Assembly (NCBI RefSeq): GCF_000772085.1 | Contig: NZ_CP009755.1 | Span: 1,364,001 to 1,428,000, forward strand | Reading direction: 5' to 3' | Length of the DNA stretch: 64,000 nucleotides | Source of the DNA: Curtobacterium sp. MR_MD2014 | Lineage (GTDB): Bacteria > Actinomycetota > Actinomycetes > Actinomycetales > Microbacteriaceae | Shown: piece by piece, positions 41,864 through 51,267 of the stretch | Layout: each line of letters starts with the position of its first letter | Numbering within the stretch: the stretch's first letter is position 1 | Program-made: the position numbers and the translations under genes | The notes under the pieces: generated by a model | The model's database searches: none | Seen by the model: only the letters and a program-made list of their open reading frames with translations | Told to the model about the DNA's origin: nothing

Positions 41864-42778
41864 ATGATCGAGTTCCGCTCGGTGCGCAAGACGTACCCGG
41901 ACGGCACCAACGCGGTCGACGACTTCAGCCTCGTCATCCCGTCGCGGACCACCACGGTCTTCGTCGGCTCCAGCGGCTGCGGCAAGACCACCCTGCTCCG
42001 CATGATCAACCGGATGGTCGACCCGTCGTCGGGGACCGTCGAGATCGACGGTGAGGACGTCGCCGGGGTCGACCCCGTGCAGCTCCGTCGCCGCATCGGC
42101 TACGTCATGCAGAACGCCGGCCTGCTGCCGCACCGCAAGGTCGCCGACAACATCGCGACCGTGCCGCTCCTGACGGGTGTCCCGAAGGGCGAGGCCCGTG
42201 CCCGGGCGCTCGAACTGATGGACACCGTCGGTCTCGACCGGGCGTTCGCGGACCGGTACCCCTCGCAGCTCTCCGGCGGACAGCAGCAGCGCGTCGGCGT
42301 GGCCCGCGGCCTCGCCGTCGACCCGAACGTCCTGCTCATGGACGAGCCGTTCGGCGCCGTCGACCCGCTCGTCCGCAACGACCTGCAGGACGAGCTCATC
42401 CGGTTGCAGCGCGAGCTCGGCAAGACCGTCGTCTTCGTGACCCACGACATCGACGAGGCGTTCAAGCTCGGCGACCAGGTCGTCATCCTCAAGAAGGGCG
42501 GCGAGATCGCGCAGCTCGGGACCCCCGCCGAGATCCTCGCCGAACCGGCGGACGACTTCGTCGCGAACTTCATCGGTGCCGGCCGCGGTCGGCGTGCCCT
42601 GCGCGTCGAGCAGACGCCGACCGGCCCGATCGTCGTCGACGGCGACGGCCGGGCAGCCGGTGTGCTCACCGGTCCGGTCCAGGTGGTCGACGCCGCAGCC
42701 GCGGTGCCACAGGCAGCAGAGGCCGGGGCGCGTGACACCGCCCCGGGTGCTCCGGCGCAGGGTGGGGGACCGCGGTGA
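41864..42778 (+). CDS. Osmoprotectant-type ABC importer, ATPase
   Basis: A 304-residue ABC ATPase of the quaternary-amine (OpuC/ProV) group. Walker A GSSGCGKTT begins at residue 35, the Q-loop YVMQNAGLLPHRKVADNIATVP is typical of this group, the signature is LSGGQQQR and Walker B is VLLMDEPFGAVD. The region after residue 235 is shorter than tandem CBS domains and has a Pro/Ala/Gly-rich end. It likely powers uptake of glycine betaine, carnitine or choline. GAAGGGCACC precedes ATG 41864. First of four coupled genes. Confidence 0.92.
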   Translation: MIEFRSVRKTYPDGTNAVDDFSLVIPSRTTTVFVGSSGCGKTTLLRMINRMVDPSSGTVEIDGEDVAGVDPVQLRRRIGYVMQNAGLLPHRKVADNIATVPLLTGVPKGEARARALELMDTVGLDRAFADRYPSQLSGGQQQRVGVARGLAVDPNVLLMDEPFGAVDPLVRNDLQDELIRLQRELGKTVVFVTHDIDEAFKLGDQVVILKKGGEIAQLGTPAEILAEPADDFVANFIGAGRGRRALRVEQTPTGPIVVDGDGRAAGVLTGPVQVVDAAAAVPQAAEAGARDTAPGAPAQGGGPR

Positions 42779-43491
42779 ACTGGATCCTGTCGAACCTCGA
42801 CACGATCAGTGACGCCACGATCGCGCACCTCGCGATCGCGATCCCACCGATCATCATCAGCTTCCTGCTCTCCATCCCGATCGGCTGGGTGGTGGTCCGA
42901 CTGCAGCGCACGGGCGGATCCCGCTTCGCCGCCGGTCTGGGCAGCGGCATCGTGACCTTCGCGGGTCTCCTCTACGCGATCCCGTCGCTGGCGCTGTTCG
43001 TCGCCCTGCCCGGCATCATCGGGACGAGCCTGCAGAGCCCGGTCAACGTGATCATCAGCCTGACGATCTACGGTCTCGCGCTCATGGTCCGGTCGACGGT
43101 GGACGGCCTCTCCTCGGTCGACGCCGGCACGAAGGCAGCCTCGACCGCCATGGGGTACTCGGGCGTACAGCGCTTCTTCCGCGTCGAGCTCCCGCTCGCC
43201 GGTCCCGTGCTGCTCGCCGGCCTGCGGGTGATCGCGGTGTCGACGATCTCGCTGACGACCGTCGGTGCGGTGCTCGGCATCCAGAGCCTCGGTTCGCTGT
43301 TCACCGACGGACTCGCGCGCGGCATCTACGAGGAGATCCTCTCGGGCATCGTCATGGTGCTCGTGCTCGCCTTCGCCCTCGACGGCCTGCTCGTGCTGCT
43401 CGGACGGCTCGTCATGCCGTGGACACGGCGGGCGCCCCGGAGCCGTCGCGCCGCGCGTCGGGTCCTGCAGCGAGCGGAGGTCGCCTCGTGA
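42775..43491 (+). CDS. Osmoprotectant-type ABC importer, permease 1
   Basis: A 238-residue permease with about six membrane spans and the inner-membrane loop STAMGYSGVQRFFRVELPLAGPVLLAGLR, the EAA-type contact with the ATPase. It resembles OpuCB/OpuCD permeases. GTG 42775 overlaps the ATPase stop, and the C-terminus is strongly basic. Confidence 0.92.
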   Translation: MNWILSNLDTISDATIAHLAIAIPPIIISFLLSIPIGWVVVRLQRTGGSRFAAGLGSGIVTFAGLLYAIPSLALFVALPGIIGTSLQSPVNVIISLTIYGLALMVRSTVDGLSSVDAGTKAASTAMGYSGVQRFFRVELPLAGPVLLAGLRVIAVSTISLTTVGAVLGIQSLGSLFTDGLARGIYEEILSGIVMVLVLAFALDGLLVLLGRLVMPWTRRAPRSRRAARRVLQRAEVAS

Positions 43492-44216
43492 TCATCGGAC
43501 AGGCGTTCGGCTGGGTGTTCGACCCGGCCAACTACACCGGCGTCAACGCGATCCCCGAGCGGCTGTGGGAGCACGTCTGGATCACCCTGCTCGCCGTGGT
43601 GATCGCGGCCGTGATCGCGGTCCCGATCGGGTACGCGATCGGGCACACGGGCCGGGCACGCGGGGTATCGATCGCGCTGTCCGGCGGCATCAGGGCCCTC
43701 CCGACGCTCGGCGTGCTGTCGCTCTTCGGCCTGCTGCTCGGCATCGGGCTCGAGGCACCGCTGCTGGCGCTCGTGGTCCTGGCCGTCCCGTCGGTGCTCG
43801 CCGGGGCGTACGCGGGGATCGAGTCCGTCGACCCGGTCACGATCGACGCGGCGAAGGCCCAGGGCATGACCGGGTGGCAGGTGCTCTGGAAGGTCGAGAT
43901 CCCGCTCGGGCTGCCGCTGCTCATCGGTGGCGTCCGGTCGGCCGTGCTCCAGGTCGTCGCCACCGCCACCCTGGCCGCCTACGTCGGCGCCGGGGGACTG
44001 GGCGGCTACTTCTTCCTCGGCCTCAAGACCCAGGACTACGCCGAGATGCTCGGCGCGTCCGTCCTCGTGATCGCGCTCGCGATCGCGTTCGAGATCGTGT
44101 TCGCCGCGCTGCAGCGGGCGTCGGTGCCGAAGGGCACCCTCGACCCGTCCGCGCGGCAGCGCCAGGGATCGCGCGAGCGAGCCCGCAATCCCATCCCGGA
44201 AGGAAACCCATCGTGA
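43488..44216 (+). CDS. Osmoprotectant-type ABC importer, permease 2
   Basis: A 242-residue permease paralogous to the previous one, with DAAKAQGMTGWQVLWKVEIPLGLPLLIGG as the ATPase contact loop and about six spans. Two different permeases per operon is the OpuC arrangement. GTG 43488 overlaps the preceding stop (GTGA); the frame is open further upstream inside permease 1. Confidence 0.92.
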   Translation: MIIGQAFGWVFDPANYTGVNAIPERLWEHVWITLLAVVIAAVIAVPIGYAIGHTGRARGVSIALSGGIRALPTLGVLSLFGLLLGIGLEAPLLALVVLAVPSVLAGAYAGIESVDPVTIDAAKAQGMTGWQVLWKVEIPLGLPLLIGGVRSAVLQVVATATLAAYVGAGGLGGYFFLGLKTQDYAEMLGASVLVIALAIAFEIVFAALQRASVPKGTLDPSARQRQGSRERARNPIPEGNPS

Positions 44217-45133
44217 TCACAGCACGGATCCGCGTCGCCCTCGCCGCCGCAACGGCACTCGGCGTCGCCGCAGCCCTGACCGGCTGCTCCTCTGGTGACC
44301 CGCTCAGCAGCGGCTCCAGCGCGTCGTCCGACTCGAAGACGATCGTCATCGGCTCGCAGCAGTACTACTCGAACGAGATCATCGCCGAGCTCTACGCGCA
44401 GGTGCTCGAGAAGGACGGCTTCACCGTCGAGCGCAACTTCAACATCGGGCAGCGCGAGGTCTACATCCCGCAGCTCGAGAAGGGCGCGATCGACGTCATG
44501 CCCGAGTACAGCGGCAACCTGCTGCAGTACTTCGACAAGGAGTCGACGGCCAAGAGTGCGGACCAGATCGACGAGGCGCTCGCGAAGGCCCTGCCGAAGG
44601 GTCTGCGGGTCCTCGACGAGGCCGACGCCACCGACCAGGACAGCTACACCGTGACGAAGCAGTTCTCCGAGGAGAACGACGTCACGAGCCTGGCCGACCT
44701 GAAGGACGTCAAGGAGAAGCTGACCGTCGGCGCGAACTCCGAGTTCCAGACCCGCCCGTACGGCCCCGAGGGCCTGAAGTCGGTCTACGGCGTGGACGTC
44801 GACTTCAAGGCGGTCGAGGACTCCGGCGGCGCCCTGACGGTGAAGGCGCTCAAGGACGGCACCGTTCAGCTCGCCGACATCTACAGCGCGGACCCGAGCA
44901 TCAAGGCGAACGACTTCGTCTCGCTCAAGGACCCGGAGAACCTGATCCTGCCGCAGAACGTCATCCCGGTGGTCTCCGACAAGGTCGACGAGAAGGCTGC
45001 GGACGCCATCGACGAGGTGAACGAGAAGCTCACCACCGACAAGCTCATCGAGCTCAACGAGAAGAGCGTCACGGACAAGGAGAAGGCCTCGCAGATCGCG
45101 AAGCAGTTCCTCCAGGACGAGGGTCTGCTCTAG
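44213..45133 (+). CDS. Osmoprotectant-type ABC importer, substrate-binding lipoprotein
   Basis: A 306-residue lipoprotein with a signal ending ALTGC and an OpuAC-type (quaternary-amine) binding domain starting KTIVIGSQQYYSNEIIAELYAQVLE. VMPEYSGNLLQYF and ADIYSADPSIK are typical of OpuCC-like proteins. It captures the solute outside the cell for the two permeases. GTG 44213 overlaps the previous stop and has AAGGAAACC upstream. A strong terminator follows, ending the operon. Confidence 0.93.
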   Translation: MITARIRVALAAATALGVAAALTGCSSGDPLSSGSSASSDSKTIVIGSQQYYSNEIIAELYAQVLEKDGFTVERNFNIGQREVYIPQLEKGAIDVMPEYSGNLLQYFDKESTAKSADQIDEALAKALPKGLRVLDEADATDQDSYTVTKQFSEENDVTSLADLKDVKEKLTVGANSEFQTRPYGPEGLKSVYGVDVDFKAVEDSGGALTVKALKDGTVQLADIYSADPSIKANDFVSLKDPENLILPQNVIPVVSDKVDEKAADAIDEVNEKLTTDKLIELNEKSVTDKEKASQIAKQFLQDEGLL

Positions 45134-45165
45134 TCGCTCGGCGCTCTGCGCCGATCAGCACTGAA

Positions 45166-45199
45166 CGACAGGTGTCGGGCTTCGGCCCGGCACCTGTCG
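45166..45199 (+). terminator. Terminator after the ABC importer operon
   Basis: Fifteen-base arms (45166–45180 and 45185–45199) with one T·G pair are capped by a TTCG loop. Confidence 0.8.
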
Positions 45200-45291
45200 T
45201 CGTTCACGCGGAGGATGATCGAGCACCGTCGTTCCGCACGGTTGTGCCGACCACTGCTTGTGCACGTTCGTGCAGAGTGCCCCTCTACAAC

Positions 45292-45321
45292 TTGTCGAAG
45301 CAGGTGTCCCGGCGGTAGCGT
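45292..45321 (+). promoter_or_regulatory. Candidate cydABDC promoter
   Basis: TTGTCG (45292–45297) and TAGCGT (45316–45321) are 18 bases apart, a good -35/-10 pair. The region 45241–45300 is relatively T/A-rich (TTGTGCC, TTGTGCACG, ACAACTTGTCG) and could hold a redox operator, but I see no clear Rex-type palindrome. Confidence 0.5.
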
Positions 45322-45325
45322 GGAG

Positions 45326-45424
45326 GTGTCCCGACGGGGTGACAAGTACCAGTTCCTCCTCCCGGAAGAGGCATCTCTCGTGCACGAACAGCGCGCGGCG
45401 GACCGGCTCGGACACGCCGCATGA
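45326..45424 (+). CDS. Possible 32-codon leader ORF coupled to cydA
   Basis: GTG 45326 lies five bases after the candidate -10 and opens a 32-residue frame (starting MSRRGDKYQF and ending DRLGHAA) whose stop overlaps the cydA start as ATGA. cydA itself has no clear ribosome binding site, so a leader that delivers ribosomes is plausible. Third-position G+C is lower than in the neighbouring genes and no homologue is recognised; this is a weak prediction. Confidence 0.25.
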   Translation: MSRRGDKYQFLLPEEASLVHEQRAADRLGHAA

Positions 45425-46833
45425 ACGACATCCTCGATCCCCTGATCCTGTCGCGGTGGCAGTTCGGTCTGACGACGATCTACCACTTCCTCTTCGTCCC
45501 GCTGACGATCGGCATGGCGCTCGTCGTTGCCGTCTTCCAGTCGGCGTGGGTGCGGACCGGGCGCGCTCACTACCTCCAGCTGACCCGTTTCTTCGGGCGC
45601 ATCTTCCTCATCAACTTCGCGATGGGCGTCGTCACCGGAATCGTCCAGGAGTTCCAGTTCGGCATGAACTGGTCGAACTACTCGCGGTTCGTGGGCGACG
45701 TCTTCGGTGCCCCGCTCGCGCTCGAGGGCATCCTCGCGTTCTTCTTCGAGGCGGCGTTCATCGGCATCTGGATCTTCGGGTGGGACCGCCTGCCGCGGGC
45801 GCTGCACCTGGCGAGCATCTGGTGCGTCAGCGTCGGCACGATGATGTCGGCGTACTTCATCCTGGCGGCGAACGCCTTCATGCAGCACCCCGTCGGCTTC
45901 GCGATCAACGAGGCGAAGGGCCGCGCCGAGCTCACCGACATCTGGGCCGTCCTGACCAACAAGGTCGCGCTGGCCGCCTTCCCGCACACGCTCTTCGGGG
46001 CCTTCATGGTCGCCGCCTCGGTGATCATCGCGGTCGCGGCGTGGCACCTCGCACGCAACCAGAACCTCGAGACGATGATGCCGGCGCTCAAGTTCGGCAT
46101 GTGGACGATGCTGGCGTCCGGCGCGCTGACCGTGCTGTCCGGCGATCAGCTCGGGCTCACGATGGTCGACACCCAGCCCATGAAGATGGCCGCGGCCGAG
46201 GCGCTCTACAACACCTCGACGGGCAAGGACGCCTCGTTCTCGATCTTCACGCTCGGCACCCCGGACGGTGTGCACGAACTGTTCTCGATCCGCATCCCGT
46301 ACCTGCTCTCGTTCCTGTCGACGCACACCTTCACCGGCACGGTCGAGGGCGTCAACGACCTGCAGGCGCAGTACACGCAGGTGTACGGCCCCGGCGACTA
46401 CAAGCCGATCATCTGGGTGACCTACTGGTCGTTCCGGTGGATGATCGCCCTCGGTGTCGGGGCGGTGCTCGTGTCGGTCGTCGGCCTGTGGCTGACCCGC
46501 AAGGGCCGGTTCCCGACGCAGCGCTGGGTGTGGCGCATCGCCACCTGGTCGGTCCCGCTGCCGATGGCCGCGATGATCATGGGCTGGGTCTTCACCGAGA
46601 TGGGCCGCCAGCCGTGGCTCGTGTTCGGGCTGCTCCGCACGGCGGACGGCGTCTCGCCGAACGTCACCGGGGTCGAGGTCCTCATCTCCCTGGTCGTGTT
46701 CACGCTGATCTACGGCGCGCTCGCGGTCGTCGAGTTCCGGCTCATCAAGAAGGTCGCGCAGGAGGGCCCCGCCGCCCCTGCGAAGGTCGACGAGGTCACC
46801 GGCGAGGTCGAGCACGAAGTGACGGTGTACTGA
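45421..46833 (+). CDS. cydA: Cytochrome bd ubiquinol/menaquinol oxidase subunit I
   Basis: A 470-residue subunit carrying the three hemes of the bd oxidase. H22 in TIYHFLFVPLTIG is the predicted high-spin heme ligand; LEGILAFFFEAAF carries the glutamates of the heme b595/d site; GRQPWLVFGLLRT is the quinol-site signature. The periplasmic Q-loop is the short type found outside enterobacteria. This high-affinity, non-pumping oxidase gives an alternative to the aa3 enzyme at 33–36 kb. ATG 45421 lacks a clear ribosome binding site. Confidence 0.96.
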   Translation: MNDILDPLILSRWQFGLTTIYHFLFVPLTIGMALVVAVFQSAWVRTGRAHYLQLTRFFGRIFLINFAMGVVTGIVQEFQFGMNWSNYSRFVGDVFGAPLALEGILAFFFEAAFIGIWIFGWDRLPRALHLASIWCVSVGTMMSAYFILAANAFMQHPVGFAINEAKGRAELTDIWAVLTNKVALAAFPHTLFGAFMVAASVIIAVAAWHLARNQNLETMMPALKFGMWTMLASGALTVLSGDQLGLTMVDTQPMKMAAAEALYNTSTGKDASFSIFTLGTPDGVHELFSIRIPYLLSFLSTHTFTGTVEGVNDLQAQYTQVYGPGDYKPIIWVTYWSFRWMIALGVGAVLVSVVGLWLTRKGRFPTQRWVWRIATWSVPLPMAAMIMGWVFTEMGRQPWLVFGLLRTADGVSPNVTGVEVLISLVVFTLIYGALAVVEFRLIKKVAQEGPAAPAKVDEVTGEVEHEVTVY

Positions 46834-46834
46834 G

Positions 46835-47839
46835 ATGGATCTGCCAGTCCTGTGGTTCGCGATCGTCGGACTGTTCTTCGTCGGGTACTTCGTCCTCGAC
46901 GGGTTCGACTTCGGTGTCGGGATGTCCCTGCCGTTCCTCGGCAAGGACGACACCGACCGCCGTGTGCTCATCAACACGATCGGCCCGGTGTGGGACCTCA
47001 ACGAGACCTGGGTCATCGTCGCCGGGGCCTGCTTGTTCGCGGCGTTCCCGGAGTGGTACGCGACGATGTTCTCCGGCTTCTACCTCGCCCTGCTGCTCAT
47101 CCTCGTGGCGCTCATCGCCCGTGGGGTCTCGTTCGAGTACCGCCACCAGCGGAAGCACCCGGAGTGGAAGCGCCGGTTCGACCTGATGATCATCGTCGGC
47201 AGCGCCGTGCCGTCGTTCCTGTGGGGCGTCGCGTTCGGCAACGTCGTCCGCGGGATCCCGATGGACGCCGGGCACAACTTCACGGGCACGTTCCTCGACC
47301 TGCTCAACCCGTTCGCGCTGCTGACCGGCCTCGCGACCCTGATGGTGTTCTTCACGCACGGCGTCGTGTTCGTCGCACTGAAGACCGAGGGTGAGATCCG
47401 CGTGCGGGCGAAGCGCCTGGCGACCCGGGCGGGCGTGCTGACGATCGTCGTCGGTGCCGCGTTCCTGGTGGCGATGGCGTTCGTGCGGGCGACGCCGGCG
47501 AGCCTGGTGCTCTCGGTCGTCGCGGCACTCGCGCTCGTCCTCGCCGTGCTCTGCACCGCGTGGGGCAAGGAGGGGCGGGCGTTCACGCTGATGGCGGTCA
47601 CGATCGCCGCCGTGGTCCTGGCGATGTTCACCGCGATCTTCCCCGACGTCATGCCGGCGTCGAACGACCCGGCCAACAGCCTGACCGTGGTCAACGCGTC
47701 GAGCGGGCAGTACACGCTGACGGTGATGAGCTGGGTCGCGCTGATCTTCGTCCCGCTCGTGCTGGCCTACCAGGCCTGGACCTACTGGGTGTTCCGCAAG
47801 CGCGTCTCGCGGGCCCACATCGACCAGGCCGCGCACTAG
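46835..47839 (+). CDS. cydB: Cytochrome bd oxidase subunit II
   Basis: A 334-residue membrane subunit with about eight spans. The N-terminal LPVLWFAIVGLFFVGYFVLDGFDFGVG and NETWVIVAGACLFAAFPEWYA are family signatures. It begins one base after the cydA stop. Confidence 0.96.
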   Translation: MDLPVLWFAIVGLFFVGYFVLDGFDFGVGMSLPFLGKDDTDRRVLINTIGPVWDLNETWVIVAGACLFAAFPEWYATMFSGFYLALLLILVALIARGVSFEYRHQRKHPEWKRRFDLMIIVGSAVPSFLWGVAFGNVVRGIPMDAGHNFTGTFLDLLNPFALLTGLATLMVFFTHGVVFVALKTEGEIRVRAKRLATRAGVLTIVVGAAFLVAMAFVRATPASLVLSVVAALALVLAVLCTAWGKEGRAFTLMAVTIAAVVLAMFTAIFPDVMPASNDPANSLTVVNASSGQYTLTVMSWVALIFVPLVLAYQAWTYWVFRKRVSRAHIDQAAH

Positions 47840-47848
47840 GGGCTCCCG

Positions 47849-49513
47849 GTGAAGCCGCTCGATCCTCGTCTGCTGCGCCTGTCGCGTGCCGCGCGCTGGT
47901 CCGTCGTCGCGTCCGCGGGGACGGGCCTGGTCCGCACACTCGCGACGATCGGTGTCGCGTGGGGGATCGCGGCGGCCGTCACGCTCGGCGTCGACGCGGT
48001 GCGCGACGGCCGGCTCCCGGAGACGTTCGTCCCGACGCTGGCGCTGCTGGCCGGTGCGTTCGTCGTCCGTGCCGTCGCCGCGTGGGCGACGGACGACCTG
48101 GCGGCGCGGGCCGGGGCGACGGTGAAGAGCGAGCTCCGTGCGACCGTCCTCTCCCGGGCGGCCGAGCGCGGACCGTCCTGGCTCGCCGCCCGGTCGAGCG
48201 CCGGCTTCGCCACGGCGCTCGGCCCCGGGCTCGACGCCCTCGACGCGTACTTCGGGCGGTACGTCCCACAGCTCGCGCTCACCGCCGTCGCGACCCCGGT
48301 GCTCCTCGTCGCGATCGGGCTCGGTGACCTGACGAGCGCGGTCGTCATCGTGCTCGCGATGCCGGTGATCCCCGTGTTCATGGTGCTCATCGGTCTGGCG
48401 ACCCAGGCGCTGCAGCGGCGGCAGGCCGACGCGCTCACCCGCCTCGGCGGCGCCTTCACCGAGGCGGTGGAGGGCCTCGCCACCCTCAAGGTCTTCGGAC
48501 GTGCCCGCCGCCAGGTCGACCGCATCGGCACCGTCACCGACGAGTACCGGCGCGGCACCATCGGCGTCCTGCGTCTGTCCTTCGTCAGCGGCTTCGCCCT
48601 CGAACTCGCCGCGAGCCTGTCCGTCGCCCTCGTCGCGGTGTCGATCGGCGTCCGACTCGTCGACGGCTCGCTCGGCCTCGGCGCCGCGATGTTCGTCCTG
48701 GTGCTCGCCCCGGAGGCGTTCGCACCCCTCCGCCAGGTCGGCGCCGACTTCCACGCCGCCCAGGACGGCGTCGAGGCGTCCGGCGCCGTGCTCGACGTCC
48801 TCGACGACCGGGGACGCGACACGTCGACCAGCGCACCCGCGCCCGGCGCCCCGGCCGCCGCGGCCACCGACCTGGTGCTCGAGGGCCTGGTGGTCCGTCG
48901 CCCCGACGTCGTCGTCGGACCGCTCGACCTGCGCGTCGCGCCCGGCACCGTCGTCGCCCTCGCCGGGCCCAGCGGGTCCGGTAAGTCCAGTCTCATCGCG
49001 GCGATCCGGGGTGTCCTCGCCCACGACGGCACGGTGACGGTGCCCGGTCCGGCCGACGCCACCCGCGCCGACCGCACGACCTGGGGTGACCAGCGTCCGC
49101 GCCTGGTGCGCGGCACGGTCGCCGAGAACGTCGCCCTGCACACGCGACCCGACGACCACGACGTGCGCCGCGCCCTGGGCGAGGCGGGGCTGGGTGTCGA
49201 GCCGAGCCTCCCGGTCGGACCCGGGGGAGCCGGTCTCTCGGGCGGTCAGGCGCAGCGCGTCGCGGTCGCCCGGGCCCTGTACCGGGCGCGTCGCGCCCGC
49301 ACCCCGCTCGTCCTGCTCGACGAGCCGACGTCGGCCCTCGACGCCGACGCGGAGCAGATCGTCGTCGACGCCGTCCGGTCGCTCGCCGCCGACGGCGCGG
49401 TCGTCGTCGTGGCGAGCCACCGCCCCGCCGTGCTGGCCGCCGCCGACGTCCGCGTCGACCTCCGCCCCGGCGGAGCGGTGACCGTGACGCACCGACAGGA
49501 GGCACGCTCGTGA
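47849..49513 (+). CDS. cydD: CydD: thiol ABC exporter subunit for cytochrome bd assembly
   Basis: A 554-residue ABC transporter half with an N-terminal membrane domain (about 1–310) and a C-terminal ATPase: Walker A GPSGSGKSSL, signature LSGGQAQRVAV, Walker B LVLLDEPTSALD. CydDC exports cysteine and glutathione and is needed for cytochrome bd maturation. GTG 47849 lies nine bases after cydB. Confidence 0.93.
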   Translation: MKPLDPRLLRLSRAARWSVVASAGTGLVRTLATIGVAWGIAAAVTLGVDAVRDGRLPETFVPTLALLAGAFVVRAVAAWATDDLAARAGATVKSELRATVLSRAAERGPSWLAARSSAGFATALGPGLDALDAYFGRYVPQLALTAVATPVLLVAIGLGDLTSAVVIVLAMPVIPVFMVLIGLATQALQRRQADALTRLGGAFTEAVEGLATLKVFGRARRQVDRIGTVTDEYRRGTIGVLRLSFVSGFALELAASLSVALVAVSIGVRLVDGSLGLGAAMFVLVLAPEAFAPLRQVGADFHAAQDGVEASGAVLDVLDDRGRDTSTSAPAPGAPAAAATDLVLEGLVVRRPDVVVGPLDLRVAPGTVVALAGPSGSGKSSLIAAIRGVLAHDGTVTVPGPADATRADRTTWGDQRPRLVRGTVAENVALHTRPDDHDVRRALGEAGLGVEPSLPVGPGGAGLSGGQAQRVAVARALYRARRARTPLVLLDEPTSALDADAEQIVVDAVRSLAADGAVVVVASHRPAVLAAADVRVDLRPGGAVTVTHRQEARS

Positions 49514-51198
49514 GCCGGGAGGCCCGTCCCACCCCCGTCCTGCGGCTGGCGCTCCCGCACGGGGCCGGCTGGGCGAAGGCGGTCGCCGCCGGCACGCTCA
49601 GTGCGGTCTGTGCGGTGGCGCTCCTGGCGGCGAGCGGCTACCTCATCACCCGCGCGGCCGAGCAGCCGCCGATCCTCTACCTGACGCTCGTCATGGTCGG
49701 GGTGCGTGCGTTCGCCCTCGGCCGGGCCGCACTGCGCTACGTCGACCGGCTCGCCGGGCACGACGCGTCGTTCCGGCAGCTCGCCGTCGTCCGGACCGAG
49801 ATGTACCGACGGCTCGCCTCGGTCGCGCCGGCCGGGCTCGGGGCGACCGGGCGCGGCGACCTGCTCACCCGGCTCGTCACGGACACCGACCGGCTGCAGG
49901 ACCTGCCGATCCGCGTCGTCGGCCCGCTCGTGTCGGCCGGGGTCGTCGCCGTGCTCTCCGTCGTCGCGGTCGCGGTGGTCTGGTGGCCCGCGGCGGTGGT
50001 GCTCGTCGTCGCCCTCGCCGTCGCCGCGCTGCTCGGGACGGTCACGACCCTGTCCGTCGCGCGGCGATCGGACCGCGAGACGGCGGCCGAGCGCGGACGG
50101 GTCGCGGACCTGGTGCTCGACACCGTCCGGACCCTCGACGTGTTCGCCGCGTACGGCACGCTGCCCGACCGCCTGGCCGGCATCGCCGCGCTCGACGCCC
50201 GCGTGACCCGCGCCGTCCGGCGTCGTGCGACCGTCGAGTCGCTCGTCGGGGCCCTCGTCGGCCTGGTCGGTGGCGGCGCCGTCGTCGGGGTGCTCGCGGT
50301 CGGTGCTCCCGCGGTCGTCTCGGGCGCGCTGGACGGACCGCTCTGGGCGCTCGCCGTCTTCGTGCCGCTCGCACTCTTCGAGGTCGTCGGCGGGGTCCCG
50401 CTCGCCGTCCTGACGCTGCGCCGGGTCCGCGCCGCCGCGGAACGGGTCGAGGAGGTCGTCCCCGCGGAGATCCCGGCCGGCATCGTTCCGGAGCCCGACG
50501 TGCCGGCCGACCCGTCGGACCTCGTCGTCGACGGGCCGGTGCGGGTGGCGGTGCGGGACCTGACCGTGCGGTGGCCCGGCGCGTCAGCGCCCGCGGTGGA
50601 CCGGGTGTCGTTCGACCTCCACCCGGGTGAGGTCGTCGTGCTCGAGGGGCCGAGCGGTGCCGGGAAGTCCACCCTCGTGGACGCCCTGGTGCGGTTCGTC
50701 GACCACGAGGGGTCGTACACGCTCGACGGGGTCGGGACGCGGTCGATGCACCCGGACGCGGTGCGCGCACGGGTCGGGCTCGTGGAGCAGGACCCGTTCG
50801 TGTTCGACCAGTCGGTGCGGCAGAACCTGCTCTTCGCGCGGGACACCGCGACGGACGCCGAGCTCAGCGACGTGCTCGACCGGGTCGGGCTCGGCCCGTG
50901 GGTCGCGGGGCGCGGTGGGCTCGACGCCCCGGTGGGGGAGCGCGGCGGACTGCTCTCCGGCGGGCAGGCGCACCGCCTCGCGCTCGCCCGGGCGCTGCTG
51001 CACGCGTTCCCGGTGCTGGTGCTCGACGAGCCGACCGCGGACGTCGACCCCGACCTCGGCGACGCGGTGCTCCGCGACCTCGTCGGTGCGGCGCGGCGGG
51101 CCGGACGCACCGTGCTGGTCGTGTCCCACGTGCCGGTCCCGGCCGACCTGGTGGACCGGACCCTGCGGATGCGTGACGGGCGCCTCGTCGAGGGGTGA
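49510..51198 (+). CDS. cydC: CydC: thiol ABC exporter subunit for cytochrome bd assembly
   Basis: A 562-residue partner of CydD with six expected spans (SGYLITRAAEQPPILYLTLVMVGVRA region is typical of CydC) and a full ATPase domain: GPSGAGKSTL, LLSGGQAHRLALARAL and VLVLDEPTADVD. GTG 49510 overlaps the cydD stop, completing the four-gene cydABDC operon. Confidence 0.93.
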   Translation: MSREARPTPVLRLALPHGAGWAKAVAAGTLSAVCAVALLAASGYLITRAAEQPPILYLTLVMVGVRAFALGRAALRYVDRLAGHDASFRQLAVVRTEMYRRLASVAPAGLGATGRGDLLTRLVTDTDRLQDLPIRVVGPLVSAGVVAVLSVVAVAVVWWPAAVVLVVALAVAALLGTVTTLSVARRSDRETAAERGRVADLVLDTVRTLDVFAAYGTLPDRLAGIAALDARVTRAVRRRATVESLVGALVGLVGGGAVVGVLAVGAPAVVSGALDGPLWALAVFVPLALFEVVGGVPLAVLTLRRVRAAAERVEEVVPAEIPAGIVPEPDVPADPSDLVVDGPVRVAVRDLTVRWPGASAPAVDRVSFDLHPGEVVVLEGPSGAGKSTLVDALVRFVDHEGSYTLDGVGTRSMHPDAVRARVGLVEQDPFVFDQSVRQNLLFARDTATDAELSDVLDRVGLGPWVAGRGGLDAPVGERGGLLSGGQAHRLALARALLHAFPVLVLDEPTADVDPDLGDAVLRDLVGAARRAGRTVLVVSHVPVPADLVDRTLRMRDGRLVEG

Positions 51199-51253
51199 CC
51201 ACCTGCCGGACGGAGGATGCGTCGGCGGGACCGGGGCGGGCCTCCAGGCCTTG

Positions 51254-51259
51254 TACCCT
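51254..51259 (+). promoter_or_regulatory. Candidate leaderless promoter for leuS (-10)
   Basis: TACCCT (51254–51259) ends eight bases before GTG 51268. Confidence 0.5.
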
Positions 51260-51267
51260 TGGTGATC

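Noticed and set aside
45241..45300. Rex-type redox operator upstream of cydA
   Set aside because: The region is T/A-richer than its surroundings and has TTGTG pieces, but no proper inverted pair matching a Rex site could be aligned.
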